Of a stretch of 64,000 nt of DNA, positions 36,241 through 45,846 are shown piece after piece. Within the stretch, counting starts at the first letter, position 1. The number at the start of each line of letters is the position of its first letter. The DNA is taken from contig JAIELD010000023.1 of NCBI GenBank assembly GCA_019753285.1, positions 1 to 64,000 on the forward strand. The letters run 5' to 3'. Made by a program: the position numbers and the translations under genes. This DNA is from Beijerinckiaceae bacterium (GTDB lineage Bacteria > Pseudomonadota > Alphaproteobacteria > Rhizobiales > Beijerinckiaceae). The notes under the pieces are model-generated. The model had not been told where the DNA came from, made no database searches, and worked only from the letters and a program-made list of their open reading frames with translations.

Positions 36241-36843
36241 TCAGGCGACGACCCGCGTCTGTTCAAAGATGGGATGGTGGCTTGCGAAATCGTCGAGCCA
36301 GGAGACGAGCGCCGGGTGTGCTGCCCGCCAGGCGCCGCCAAGCCGCAAATCAAGGTAGCCCAGCGCGCAGGCCGTGGCGATTTCACCGATCGCGGGATTG
36401 GCCCCCTTGGCCGGTGGAGCGTGTTCGAGCGCGGTCAGGGCGCGATCGATCTTGCCTTGCTGGAGCCTCACCCAGTTCGGGTTGTGCTGCTCGGGCGTGC
36501 GGTAGCGTCCCTCATAGACGATGAGCAGAGCGGCGTCGCAGATGCCGTCGGCGAGGGCCTGCAGGCGGAGCGCCGCAAATCGTGCATTCGCCTCGCTCGG
36601 AAAGAGCCGATTCCCGCCGGCCAGATGGTCGAGATACTCCGCGATCACCCTCGAGTCGAAATACGCGACGCCGTCATCGATGAGGGCTGGAATTTTACCG
36701 AGCGGATTTTCGTGCCGCAGCGGGCTCTCCACATCATTCGTGTCGGTCTGGATGATCTCGATCTTGTCGTCGAGCTTCAGGATGGCAGCGGCGATCCTGA
36801 CTTTGCGCGTATAGGGCGATGCTGGAGAAGCACGAAGATACAT
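36241..36843 (-). CDS. Glutathione S-transferase family protein
   Basis: A 200-residue two-domain GST: thioredoxin-like N-terminal domain with SPASPYTRKVRIAAAIL, NPLGKIPALIDDGVAYFDSRVIAEYLD, where the cis-Pro of KIPAL and D63-S64 contact glutathione, and an all-helical C-terminal domain from about residue 85. The Ser/Tyr near the N-terminus (SPYT) is the likely catalytic region. Substrate unknown. It converges on the porin gene and is followed upstream by rlmJ on the same strand, 105 bp away. Confidence 0.9.
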   Translation of the reverse strand: MYLRASPASPYTRKVRIAAAILKLDDKIEIIQTDTNDVESPLRHENPLGKIPALIDDGVAYFDSRVIAEYLDHLAGGNRLFPSEANARFAALRLQALADGICDAALLIVYEGRYRTPEQHNPNWVRLQQGKIDRALTALEHAPPAKGANPAIGEIATACALGYLDLRLGGAWRAAHPALVSWLDDFASHHPIFEQTRVVA

Positions 36844-36948
36844 GAAGCAGGTTCCTTGGCGTCCGTTTGATGAGCCCAGCCATCAAGCAAATATCGCGTG
36901 GTTTGGCAAAGCATTAGACCTGATGAACTGTTCACCCGCGCCGATTGC

Positions 36949-37788
36949 TCATTCGCCGACGAGCCAATCGACGCCGTATGATGCCCTGTCAGGCTCCCCA
37001 AGCGCCTGCGCGAGCGTGGCGAGCATGGCGCGCGCCTGATCGGCAAGCATCCATGGCGGATTGATCACGATCAGGCCGCAGCCATTGAGTTTCGCCTTGT
37101 CACGCCCATCGTCGATCATCAATTCGAGCCGGAGCGTCTTCGGCAGAGCGAGCGCCTGCATCCTCGCCGCGAACGCGCCGGTCTTCTCGATGTCCTTGAT
37201 CGGATACCAGATGGCGAAGATGCCGGTGGTCCATTTGCGGTAAGCGCCAGCGACCGCGGCGACGATCGTCGACCACTCATCCGCCTGCTCGAAAGGCGGA
37301 TCGATCAGCACCAGCCCCCTGCGCTCCGGCGGCGGCACATTCGCTTTCAAAACGGTCCAGCCATCCATCTCGAGCGTTCGGATGCGTTGGTCGGTTCCAA
37401 GATTGGCCCTCAACCGCCAGAAATCGTCCTGATGCAACTCGGCGAGCACAAGCCTGTCCTGCTGGCGCGCCATCTGCCGCACGATTTCGGGCGAGCCAGG
37501 ATAAAGCTTCCGGTCGCCTTCGCGCAGGCCTTTGACGCAGTCGAGATAGGGCGTGAAAAGGGAATCCTCCGGCATCGGCATCGCCTCGAGGATGCCGATG
37601 CCCCGCTGCCATTCGCCCGTGCGCAAAGCCTCGTCGGCCTCAAGATCATAGACGCCGATGCCCGCATGCGTGTCGATGTAGCGATAGGGTGTCTCCTTCG
37701 CATTGAGATGCAGGATGATGCGCGAGAGCAGCGCGTGCTTCATCACGTCTGCGAAATTTCCCGCGTGGAAAGCGTGGCGGTAATTCAT
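36949..37788 (-). CDS. rlmJ: 23S rRNA (adenine(2030)-N(6))-methyltransferase
   Basis: A 279-residue N6-adenine methyltransferase. MNYRHAFHAGNFADVMKHALLSRIILHLNAKE is the family N-terminus, YIDTHAGIGVYDL the SAM motif and LVLIDPPFEQADEW the catalytic DPPF motif. It modifies A2030 of 23S rRNA in E. coli. The open frame continues 24 codons upstream of ATG 37788, but homology starts at MNYRHAFHAG, so that Met is used. Confidence 0.95.
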   Translation of the reverse strand: MNYRHAFHAGNFADVMKHALLSRIILHLNAKETPYRYIDTHAGIGVYDLEADEALRTGEWQRGIGILEAMPMPEDSLFTPYLDCVKGLREGDRKLYPGSPEIVRQMARQQDRLVLAELHQDDFWRLRANLGTDQRIRTLEMDGWTVLKANVPPPERRGLVLIDPPFEQADEWSTIVAAVAGAYRKWTTGIFAIWYPIKDIEKTGAFAARMQALALPKTLRLELMIDDGRDKAKLNGCGLIVINPPWMLADQARAMLATLAQALGEPDRASYGVDWLVGE

Positions 37789-37929
37789 GAGGGTCTTTGG
37801 TTTGGCGCTGGCCGCATAGACCAGGGCATGCATGCGTGCGGTTTTGTTGGACCTTGGCAATGAAATAGCAAGAGAGCCGGTTTAACGTCAGGTTTGCGCG
37901 CCGTCCATGCGGCTGCCCGGGAGTCCGCG

Positions 37930-38160
37930 ATGCGTCTGCTGAAACGATTGACCGTGATCTGCTTCCTGCTCGCCCTGTTATGCTTGAAGCCGGTGACCGA
38001 CCGCATGCCGGAGCCCATGAAGACGGCGTTCTCGAACGTCCGGGAAAACGCGCTCGTCGTTGCTTCGGGCGAAGGCATCAGCATGCCCAACATACGTCTG
38101 CCGCGCGGCGCGTGGGAGTCGGGCCCAGCCGGCGGCGTCGAGAAGGTCGGCGGACGATGA
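37930..38160 (+). CDS. Small hypothetical exported or membrane-anchored protein
   Basis: A 76-residue frame with a basic start and one hydrophobic segment (MRLLKRLTVICFLLALLCL), followed by a polar tail. GGGAG lies 6 nt before ATG 37930. It is in a 386-bp space between divergent-side rlmJ and the RNase T2 gene, with no better use for that DNA. I recognise no family; it could be a chance frame in GC-rich sequence. Confidence 0.4.
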   Translation: MRLLKRLTVICFLLALLCLKPVTDRMPEPMKTAFSNVRENALVVASGEGISMPNIRLPRGAWESGPAGGVEKVGGR

Positions 38161-38174
38161 TCGGCCGATCGATT

Positions 38175-38858
38175 CTAGCGGATGGGTGGAACCGTGACTT
38201 CGCGCGTTCCGCAGCCGCGGCGCGCCACCTCGGGACATGAGATAAAGCCGCGCAAATCCTTGCCGAGGCAGATGCGCACTTCCTCCAGTACGCCGGACCG
38301 GCAGGCGATTCCGATCATGTCAGCCCTCAACCCGCCATTGGCGGCAACGAAGGCGCGCTTGATGTCGAGCGGCCCCCATGTCTGCGGGGTCGTCGGCTTC
38401 AGGAACGGGGTGGGAACTGTGACGCTGTCGCGCGCCTTGCGGACATCGTCGAAATAGTCGCTCGGGCTCTGGCCGGAACAGGTGCCGTGCTTGCGCCACT
38501 CATACCGTGCGAGATTTTCATCCGGAAACACGCCGCGCGTTTTCTGAAGCGCGATCTGCGAGGGGCTGCGCGCCGCCGGGCTGCATTCGGTCGGGAACCC
38601 GCGCTCGAATTGCGGCCAAAGGCCGTGAACCGTGAAGCCGAGCTGCGAGCCTGCGGCGCATTGGGCGCGGCCCTGGCTGTCTCCAGTATTCGTGCAAAAT
38701 CCGGACGACCAGGACAGTGCGAGCACATAGAAATCGAAGACGCCCGGCGCACCGTTTCTCGTCTCTCCCTGGGCCGCCGCAGGCCTGGAGGCGCTGAGGG
38801 TCGCAGCGGCGATGGTGGCGAGCAGAATGAGGCCGGCGAGGCGCATCCGCGATCTCAT
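38175..38858 (-). CDS. Secreted ribonuclease T2
   Basis: A 227-residue RNase T2-type endoribonuclease. The two catalytic segments are clear: GFTVHGLWPQ (H78) and YEWRKHGTC (E120, K123, H124). A signal peptide of about 29 residues (…RPAAAQ) sends it to the periplasm or medium, where it would degrade RNA for phosphate or nucleotides. Cysteines around C55, C67, C92, C127 and at the C-terminus can form the family's disulfides. ATG 38858 or 38846 is the start. Confidence 0.93.
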   Translation of the reverse strand: MRSRMRLAGLILLATIAAATLSASRPAAAQGETRNGAPGVFDFYVLALSWSSGFCTNTGDSQGRAQCAAGSQLGFTVHGLWPQFERGFPTECSPAARSPSQIALQKTRGVFPDENLARYEWRKHGTCSGQSPSDYFDDVRKARDSVTVPTPFLKPTTPQTWGPLDIKRAFVAANGGLRADMIGIACRSGVLEEVRICLGKDLRGFISCPEVARRGCGTREVTVPPIR

Positions 38859-38892
38859 CGACGCGCCTGCCAGGATCGTCCGGACGTCGGCA

Positions 38893-39345
38893 TCAGGGCC
38901 GTGCGCCCTTGCAGCGACCGCCATAGGTATGGCTGAAGTCGAGCCCGGAAACGCACCATTCGACGCCCCAGGTCCAGCCGATCACGCTGGCGTCCTCCAC
39001 CACGAAGTAATCGAGCCGGCGCTTGACGAGATCGGATGTGACGACCTGTGCAGTGCAGTAGCGGCGCGGAATGAGATCGGGCCCATTTGGACGGAACGCG
39101 ACGGGCCGGACATCGCGCACTTCGACGATCGACAGGTTTGAATTGCGGTAGTCGCGCTCGCGATCCTCGAAGCGGCCAACCACCTTCGAAATCACGCCGG
39201 TATCCTCGCAGGCGGGGATGTTGGCGGTGTATGGGTATTCGCGATCCTCTGCCCTGATGCGTTTGTTGAAAGCGAGCGCCGGGCTGCTGACGAGAAGGGC
39301 TGAAACCAACGCAAGGGCGACGCTTTTGCGACCATGCACGTTCAT
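38893..39345 (-). CDS. Conserved exported protein of unknown function
   Basis: A 150-residue protein with a Sec signal (cleavage near ALAF, about residue 25). The mature part YTANIPACEDTGVISKVVGRFEDRERDYRNSNLSIV, FRPNGPDLIPRRYCTAQV and GVEWCVSGLDFSHTYGGRCKGARP contains four cysteines and is a pattern I know from many Rhizobiales proteins without assigned function. GGAG lies 7 nt before the ATG. It is 34 bp upstream of the RNase T2 gene on the same strand. Confidence 0.78.
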   Translation of the reverse strand: MNVHGRKSVALALVSALLVSSPALAFNKRIRAEDREYPYTANIPACEDTGVISKVVGRFEDRERDYRNSNLSIVEVRDVRPVAFRPNGPDLIPRRYCTAQVVTSDLVKRRLDYFVVEDASVIGWTWGVEWCVSGLDFSHTYGGRCKGARP

Positions 39346-39430
39346 CGAGAGCTCCTGCAGCGAACGGAATTGGGCTGCCGAAGGTGTGCATGTGCCGGCA
39401 GTGCCGGTCAAGCGATTTGAAGGCCGCGCC

Positions 39431-40351
39431 TCAGGGAATGACGCGGCGTTTGATCGACGAGGTGAGATCGTATTGCGAGGGATCGAACTGCTCCTGCTCT
39501 TGCTCGATCGGCAGTTCGGTGACGCCCGGATCCGGCTTGTAGACCGGCAGCGATGCGGGCCTTGAAGGTGTCGTCTGGATGTGCGCCTGATTGGGATACT
39601 GGCTCGATGGATCGGGCACGAAGAACTCCGGCCTTGGCGGCACTTCGACGACCTTGCTGCAGTAATGGCCGTTGCGGGCATTGTGCCGCGCCATGTCGAG
39701 ATGGAAATGGTTGTAGTGCAGCGCGTTGGAGCCGGGGCCGAGCGTGGTGCCGAAGATGCCGCACGCACCCATCTGCACTTCGCGCAGGAACCCTTGCTCG
39801 TCCTCGGCACCCTTCCAGCCCTTGACGATGGTGACGACGCGGCCGTCGCCTAGAACGAACGCCGCGATGTCGACCGCGTTGGCAAAGCTGTGTTCCGAAA
39901 GTGGCGCGCCGGACTGGTTGTTGCGCCCCCGGCAGGAATAGGAGCCGAACGTCTTGATCTCGAGCACGCCCTGCCCGAAGCGGGCATAGGCTGCTGGCTG
40001 GACCACCTCATTCATCCAGCGCTCCATGGCCGCGACCATGGGACAGGCGAAGACCGCCGGCGGGGTCACATCCGTCACAGCCGCGCTGCGGGCTTCGGGC
40101 ACGCTGCCGGTGACGTCAGCCGTGAGCGCAGCGACCTTGATGGGATAATCGGCCCCGCAGATGCCGGGTCCCTCGATCGCGGTCACGCGCTTCATGTACG
40201 CGTTTTCTTGAACCGCGCCGGATTTGATGCAGGCAAGCTCGGCCTGCTTGCGCCATGCCGGACGTTCCGCACGGAAGAAGCCCGCACAGCCGGACAACGC
40301 GCCCGTGACAAAGAGGCAACAGAAGGAAAGATTGATCCAGCGCTTGACCAT
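39431..40351 (-). CDS. Extensin-family lipoprotein
   Basis: A 306-residue precursor with a lipobox (LSGC). The extensin-like domain (about 35-230) includes CIKSGAVQENAYMKRVTAIEGPGICGADYPIKVAAL, a SEHSFANAVDIA motif and HYNHFHLD, which resemble the zinc ligands of LAS/M15-type peptidases; the protein may act on cell wall peptides. After about residue 235 it is Pro/Gln-rich and probably disordered. Paired cysteines (C105, C142 and others) fit an extracytoplasmic location. Confidence 0.87.
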   Translation of the reverse strand: MVKRWINLSFCCLFVTGALSGCAGFFRAERPAWRKQAELACIKSGAVQENAYMKRVTAIEGPGICGADYPIKVAALTADVTGSVPEARSAAVTDVTPPAVFACPMVAAMERWMNEVVQPAAYARFGQGVLEIKTFGSYSCRGRNNQSGAPLSEHSFANAVDIAAFVLGDGRVVTIVKGWKGAEDEQGFLREVQMGACGIFGTTLGPGSNALHYNHFHLDMARHNARNGHYCSKVVEVPPRPEFFVPDPSSQYPNQAHIQTTPSRPASLPVYKPDPGVTELPIEQEQEQFDPSQYDLTSSIKRRVIP

Positions 40352-40440
40352 GATCAGCGATGAATCGATCGATCAGGGTAACGATCGCTTAAGAAGCTTG
40401 GTTAACCATTCATGGTGAAAAGAGAGGGTTAATTTTCTTC

Positions 40441-41535
<1,095 letters not shown>

Positions 41536-41555
41536 GAGCTACAAAATTCCGTCGA

Positions 41556-42404
41556 TCATTTTTCGGTTTCCACGAGCCCTTTGACGAAGAAGCGCTGCAT
41601 CAGCAGCACGATCGCGACGGGCGGCAGCATGGCGAGGATGGCGGTCGCCATGGCGACATCCCACTCCGTCAGCGCATCCTGCGTGACGATCATCTTGCGC
41701 AGACCGATGACGATCGTCTGCATGTTGTCGCTGGTGGTGATGAGCAGCGGCCAGAGATACTGGTTCCAGCCATAGATGAACTGGATGACGAACATCGCCG
41801 CAATGGAGGTGACGGATAGTGGAAGCAGCGTATCGACGAAGAAGCGCATCGGCCCGGCGCCGTCGATCTTCGATGCTTCGACGAGTTCATCCGGCACGGT
41901 CATGAAGAACTGCCGGAACAGCAGCGTGGCGGTGGCCGAGGCGATCAGCGGGATCGTCAGGCCGGCATAGGTGTTGAGCATGCCAAGGTCCGAGACGATC
42001 TTGTAGGTCGGGTAGATGCGCACCTCGACCGGCAGCATCAGCGTCACGAAGATGATCCAGAACGCCGTCTGCCGGAAGGGAAAGCGGAAATAGACGACGG
42101 CGAAGGCGGAGAGCAGCGAGATCGCGATCTTGCCGACCGCGATGGCCAGCGCCATGATGAGGCTGTTGCGCATCATCGTCCAGACGGGCTCCCGCGTCGT
42201 GCCGCTCGTGCCCGTGAACAAGGCTTTCTCGTAAGCGGCGACGAGGTTAGGGCCGGGCGTGAGAGGCATCTGACCGTTCGAGATCGTCGCTGCATCATGC
42301 GTCGAGCCAACGAAGGCGAGGTAGACGGGAAAGGCCAGGATGACGATGCCGATGATGAGCACGACATGCGCTATCCAGGCGCCGAGGCGGTCATTCTCGA
42401 CCAT
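41556..42404 (-). CDS. ugpE: sn-glycerol-3-phosphate ABC transporter, permease UgpE
   Basis: A 282-residue inner-membrane permease with about six helices and the EAA loop EASKIDGAGPMRFFVDTLLPLS that docks on the ATPase. It shares one base with the ugpA stop, so the two are coupled. The family resemblance (ELVEASKIDGA and FVGSTHDAATI near the N-terminus) fits UgpE. Confidence 0.93.
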   Translation of the reverse strand: MVENDRLGAWIAHVVLIIGIVILAFPVYLAFVGSTHDAATISNGQMPLTPGPNLVAAYEKALFTGTSGTTREPVWTMMRNSLIMALAIAVGKIAISLLSAFAVVYFRFPFRQTAFWIIFVTLMLPVEVRIYPTYKIVSDLGMLNTYAGLTIPLIASATATLLFRQFFMTVPDELVEASKIDGAGPMRFFVDTLLPLSVTSIAAMFVIQFIYGWNQYLWPLLITTSDNMQTIVIGLRKMIVTQDALTEWDVAMATAILAMLPPVAIVLLMQRFFVKGLVETEK

Positions 42405-43285
42405 CAGTAGTTCACCCTTCGCTCGACAAAGCGAAACTGGATCGCCGTGAGCCCGATGACGATCGCCATGAGGATCACCGACTGCGCCGCCGATCCGCCG
42501 AGGTCGCCGCCGAGCTTGCCATCCTGATAGACCTTGTAGACCAGCGTCGTCGTGGTGCGGGCCGGGCCGCCGCTTGTCATCGCATCGATGATGCCGAAGG
42601 TCTCGAAGAACACATAGACGATGTTGACGACGAGCAGATAGAAGGTCGTCGGCGACAGCAGCGGAAAGATGATCGTCCAGAAGCGCCGCATCGGCCGCGC
42701 GCCGTCGATCGCCGCAGCCTCAATCACCGAGCGGGGTATCGCCTGAAGGCCTGCGAGAAAGAACAGGAAATTATAGCTGATCTGCTTCCAGGTGGCGGCG
42801 AGCACGACCATGATGAGCGCATGGTTGCTGTTCAGAAGCGGGTTCCAGTCGACGCCGTTGGCGCGCAGCAGTTTGGACAGAACGCCGAGCGACGGCTGCA
42901 GCATGAACAGCCAGAGCACGCCGGCAAGCGCCGGCGCGACCGCATATGGCCAGACGAGCAGCGTGCGATACGCGTTGCGCCCTGAAATCTGCTTGTTCGC
43001 CATCGAAGCCAGCAGCAACGCGATCGCCATCGCCAGAAAGGTCACAACGGCCGAAAACCAGGCCGTCGTCAGCATGCTCGCGTAATAATCGGGCTTCGAG
43101 AGCAGATCGCGGTAATTGTCGAGCCAGACGAATTCGCTCGATGTCCCGAACGCGTCCTCGATCAGGAAGGACTGCCAGACAGCCTGGCTCGCGGGCCAAT
43201 AGAAAAAGACGAGCGTGATGAGGATCTGCGGCAACAGCAATGCGTAGGGCAGAAGCTTGTTGTCGAAGATCGCCCGCTTTTCCAT
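42404..43285 (-). CDS. ugpA: sn-glycerol-3-phosphate ABC transporter, permease UgpA
   Basis: A 293-residue permease partner of UgpE. It starts [20 protein letters not shown] and carries the EAA loop [25 protein letters not shown]. Six membrane helices are expected. It lies 18 bp downstream of ugpB and overlaps ugpE by one base. Confidence 0.94.
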   Translation of the reverse strand: MEKRAIFDNKLLPYALLLPQILITLVFFYWPASQAVWQSFLIEDAFGTSSEFVWLDNYRDLLSKPDYYASMLTTAWFSAVVTFLAMAIALLLASMANKQISGRNAYRTLLVWPYAVAPALAGVLWLFMLQPSLGVLSKLLRANGVDWNPLLNSNHALIMVVLAATWKQISYNFLFFLAGLQAIPRSVIEAAAIDGARPMRRFWTIIFPLLSPTTFYLLVVNIVYVFFETFGIIDAMTSGGPARTTTTLVYKVYQDGKLGGDLGGSAAQSVILMAIVIGLTAIQFRFVERRVNY

Positions 43286-43303
43286 GGCTCGCGGTCCGTT
43301 CGT

Positions 43304-44620
43304 CTAGCGGGCCGCGGTCTTCTCGAATTGACGCAGCATCTGGTTGCCACGCTCGACCGCGGCGTCGAGGGCTTCCTTCGCGGTCTTCTTGCCGGCTAGC
43401 GCCGCCTCGATCTCCTCCGACCACACATCGCGCATCTGCACCATGTTGCCGAAGCGCAGGCCCTTGGAGTTCTCGGTCGGCTCCTTGTTGGTCAATTCGA
43501 GCAGCGGTACTTCGAGCGCTGGCTTGTCCTTGTAGAAGCCGGACGCCTTGGTCTTCTCGTAAGCAGCCTTGGTGATCGGCAGATAGCCTGAGTCCTGGTG
43601 CAGCTTCGCCTGGCGGTCGGTGTCGGACAGGAAGGTGAAGAACTTTGCGACGCCCTTGTATTCGGCCGGCGTCTTGCCGCCGAGCACCCAGAGGGACGCG
43701 CCGCCGATGATCGAGTTCTGCGGCGCGCCCTGCACATCGGGATAGTAGGGCATCGGCGCGGCGGCATAATCGAATTTCGCATTCGCCTTCACATTGCCGT
43801 AGAAGGCGGAGGAGGTGAGAAACAGGCCGCATTCGCCGGAGGTGAAGCGACCCTCCGAAGCGTTGGTGCGGCCAGAATAATCGAAGGTCTTGTCCTTCTG
43901 GAGTTCGGCGAGCTTGGCGAGGTGACGCACCTGCAGCGGGCCGTTGATCTTCAATTCGGTGTCGAAGCCGTCCATGCCGTTGGAGCGGGTGCCGAGCGGC
44001 ACGTTATGCCAGGCGGAAAGCTGCTCGATGTTGGCCCAGGTCGTCCAGGCGGTGGAAAAGCCACAGGTCGGGCTGACAGTCTTCAATTTTGCAGCGGCCT
44101 CGAACACCTCCGGCCATGTCTTCGGCGGCTGGTCGGCGTTGAGCCCAGCCTTCTTCAGAAGGTCGCGGTTGACCCACATCACCATGCTGGATGAATTGAA
44201 CGGGAAGGACAGCATCTCGCCCTTTGTGGTCGAGTAGTAGCCGGTGATGGCGGGAAGGTAGATTTTCGGATCGAAGGTTTCGCCGGCATCCTTCATCACG
44301 TCCTGCACGGGCTTCACCGCGCCTTTCGCCGCCATCATGGTGGCTGTGCCGACCTCGAACACCTGGAGGATGTGCGGCGCGTTCCCTGAACGGTAGGCTG
44401 CGATGCCGGCATTCATCGTATCGGCGTAGGAACCCTTGAAGACCGGAACGACCTTGTAGTCCTGCTGGCTGGCGTTGAAGTCATTGGCGAGGCGCACGAC
44501 AACATCGTTGTTTGCGCCTGTCATGGCGTGCCACCACTGGATTTCGGTCTGCGCATTCGCCGGCGTCGCGGCGAAGGCGGCGGCTGCCGTCATGAAGGCA
44601 ATCAGCATCGAGTTTTTCAC
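43304..44620 (-). CDS. ugpB: sn-glycerol-3-phosphate-binding periplasmic protein
   Basis: A 438-residue periplasmic receptor. Signal peptide ends near ANAQ; then TEIQWWHAMTGANNDVVVRLANDFN, PFNSSSMVMWVNRDLLKKAGL and a long type I binding-protein body typical of UgpB. GTG 44620 with GGGAG 6 nt upstream is preferred to the upstream extension. It heads the ugp operon, which in relatives is induced by phosphate starvation through PhoB; I could not find a convincing Pho box. Confidence 0.94.
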   Translation of the reverse strand: MKNSMLIAFMTAAAAFAATPANAQTEIQWWHAMTGANNDVVVRLANDFNASQQDYKVVPVFKGSYADTMNAGIAAYRSGNAPHILQVFEVGTATMMAAKGAVKPVQDVMKDAGETFDPKIYLPAITGYYSTTKGEMLSFPFNSSSMVMWVNRDLLKKAGLNADQPPKTWPEVFEAAAKLKTVSPTCGFSTAWTTWANIEQLSAWHNVPLGTRSNGMDGFDTELKINGPLQVRHLAKLAELQKDKTFDYSGRTNASEGRFTSGECGLFLTSSAFYGNVKANAKFDYAAAPMPYYPDVQGAPQNSIIGGASLWVLGGKTPAEYKGVAKFFTFLSDTDRQAKLHQDSGYLPITKAAYEKTKASGFYKDKPALEVPLLELTNKEPTENSKGLRFGNMVQMRDVWSEEIEAALAGKKTAKEALDAAVERGNQMLRQFEKTAAR

Positions 44621-44961
44621 GGTCTTCTCCCTGAGCGTTCGGCGGCTTTCGGCAACCTGTGTCAGAATTCGCGCGGTCTGGCGCAGCGCGGCTGAGCGAT
44701 GCTGACGTTGCAATTTTCTGTGACGGTGACGTGACCGGTAGCCCCGATCCTTGTTATGGGCTCAAAGGTCCATACTTTGCGGCTTATGTCAAAATCGCCT
44801 GGAAAAATGGGCTTGCGCACCATGTGATAGTGTCGCTTTGCCGTTAGTTTCCAATCGGTTGGCTATCGAATAGCTGTTGATTTTTTGCAACGCAGCGACG
44901 AAATCGCTTTTATCCTTTAGTATTGCGATTTACGCTCTCCTTTTAGCAGGAGGTGCCGACC
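44621..44961. other. 341-bp divergent spacer between ugpB and a small ORF
   Basis: Contains the ugpB promoter side and the leader of the 27-codon ORF. A cluster of GTGAC repeats at about 44720-44740 looks like phosphate-box halves but lacks the 11-bp phasing. A TTGCAA (44886) with TTTATC (44909) pair is a weak promoter candidate for the small ORF. No larger gene is visible. Confidence 0.4.
44901..44931. promoter_or_regulatory. AAATCGC...GCGATTT inverted repeat before the 27-codon ORF
   Basis: A perfect 7-bp inverted repeat with a 17-nt T-rich centre, ending 30 bp before the small-ORF ATG and overlapping the possible -10 region. Either a regulator site or chance. Confidence 0.35.
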
Positions 44962-45045
44962 ATGGGACTTGCGCTAAAGCTGGACATATTCGTCATCGGA
45001 GCCATGTTCTTGTTTCTGGCGTCGATCGTTATGGGAGCGTTCTGA
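44962..45045 (+). CDS. Predicted 27-residue membrane peptide
   Basis: ATG 44962 is preceded by AGGAGG with 8 nt spacing, one of the best ribosome-binding sites in the window. The frame encodes MGLALKLDIF followed by a continuous hydrophobic stretch to the end (VIGAMFLFLASIVMGAF), so a single membrane helix. A terminator hairpin follows 56 bp after the stop. The three together (strong Shine-Dalgarno, membrane-peptide composition, own terminator) argue for a real small gene. Function unknown. Confidence 0.6.
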   Translation: MGLALKLDIFVIGAMFLFLASIVMGAF

Positions 45046-45100
45046 CAGGCCGTTTCTGTCTCGCCCGCGTACTACTTCACGTAGGGCCAACACGAAAAAG

Positions 45101-45135
45101 AGGGCGTGCTCGCAACCGAGACGCCCTTTGTTTTT
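45101..45135 (+). terminator. Rho-independent terminator after the 27-codon ORF
   Basis: AGGGCGT, a 13-nt loop, ACGCCCT, then TTGTTTTTG. On the minus strand the A-rich lead (AAAAAG before the stem) would also give a short T run. Confidence 0.75.
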
Positions 45136-45255
45136 GTCCTTGCCTCTTTTCGAGCCTCGCCAGTCGCCGGGCTCGCCCCCCACAAAATGGGCCGGCTGAT
45201 ACGGACGCTGCGGTCCCGTCTGCGATACGCTGCGGCTATAGATCAAGTGTCGCCG

Positions 45256-45366
45256 TCAGCCGATGGCGAGACCCACCACGGCCATCGTCATCAGAGCGCA
45301 CCAGGACAGCACGCCCCCGACCTGCCTGACGAAGCTGGTTCCAGAATTCGGATGATCGAAGTCCAT
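45256..45366 (-). CDS. Predicted 36-residue membrane peptide
   Basis: ATG 45366 has AAGGAG 8 nt upstream; a second ATG two codons earlier (45372) is too close to that site. The product starts MDFDHPNSGTSFVRQVGG and ends in one hydrophobic helix (about 19-36, LSWCALMTMAVVGLAIG). No family is recognised. It is convergent with the 27-codon ORF and its terminator. The strong ribosome-binding site and the helix make it plausible. Confidence 0.5.
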   Translation of the reverse strand: MDFDHPNSGTSFVRQVGGVLSWCALMTMAVVGLAIG

Positions 45367-45441
45367 ATCCATCACTCCTTCGCGAGCAAAAGTCTCGGCG
45401 ACAGGAATTGTTCCGTTTTGCGCGGTGTCTGCCGCTGTTGC

Positions 45442-45753
45442 TCACACCGGCTTCGGGCAGGCCGCCGGCACGCTGGCGCGAGAGTGGCGCAGGAAATTCG
45501 TACCCTGTGAAACGTCGCAGCCCCTGTCCGAGAATCGCCAGTTGGTGACGTTCTGCGTCAGTTCACACATCGCCATGCGCGGTCCGTTCGGCGTGCTGAG
45601 GCAGATGTTCTCGCCGAGCTTGAAGTTGTGGCCATTCGCCCGGCAGGTGCATTCGGGCAGGGTGGGCGCTTCCTGAGCGAAGGCCGGTGGAGCCAGAGCA
45701 CCGCCAGCCAGCGTCAGGCAGGAAAACAGAAGCGAACGCGCGGTCTTCACCAT
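45442..45753 (-). CDS. Small Cys-rich exported protein
   Basis: A 103-residue precursor with a signal peptide ending at about residue 26 (PPAFAQ). The mature part has six cysteines (35, 37, 51, 63, 79, 99) in the pattern C-x-C...GHNFKLGENICLST...RMAMCELTQNVTNW...GC, which fits disulfide bonds in the periplasm. I know similar short proteins in Rhizobiales with no assigned role. It lies between the two tiny ORFs and a dienelactone hydrolase gene. Confidence 0.72.
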   Translation of the reverse strand: MVKTARSLLFSCLTLAGGALAPPAFAQEAPTLPECTCRANGHNFKLGENICLSTPNGPRMAMCELTQNVTNWRFSDRGCDVSQGTNFLRHSRASVPAACPKPV

Positions 45754-45846
45754 GGCTCGACCTTTCCGTCCGACCGGCTTCGCCGATCGTCACAGATGAA
45801 GTGTGCGCCCGCCTTTTGCTTTTGAAAAGAGCTTAATTGGCGCGTT

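Noticed and set aside
44702-44745. Possible Pho box upstream of ugpB
   Set aside because: GTCAC/GTGAC-type half-sites are present, but the spacing I measured for the best pair is 18 bp, not the 11-bp phasing of PhoB direct repeats.
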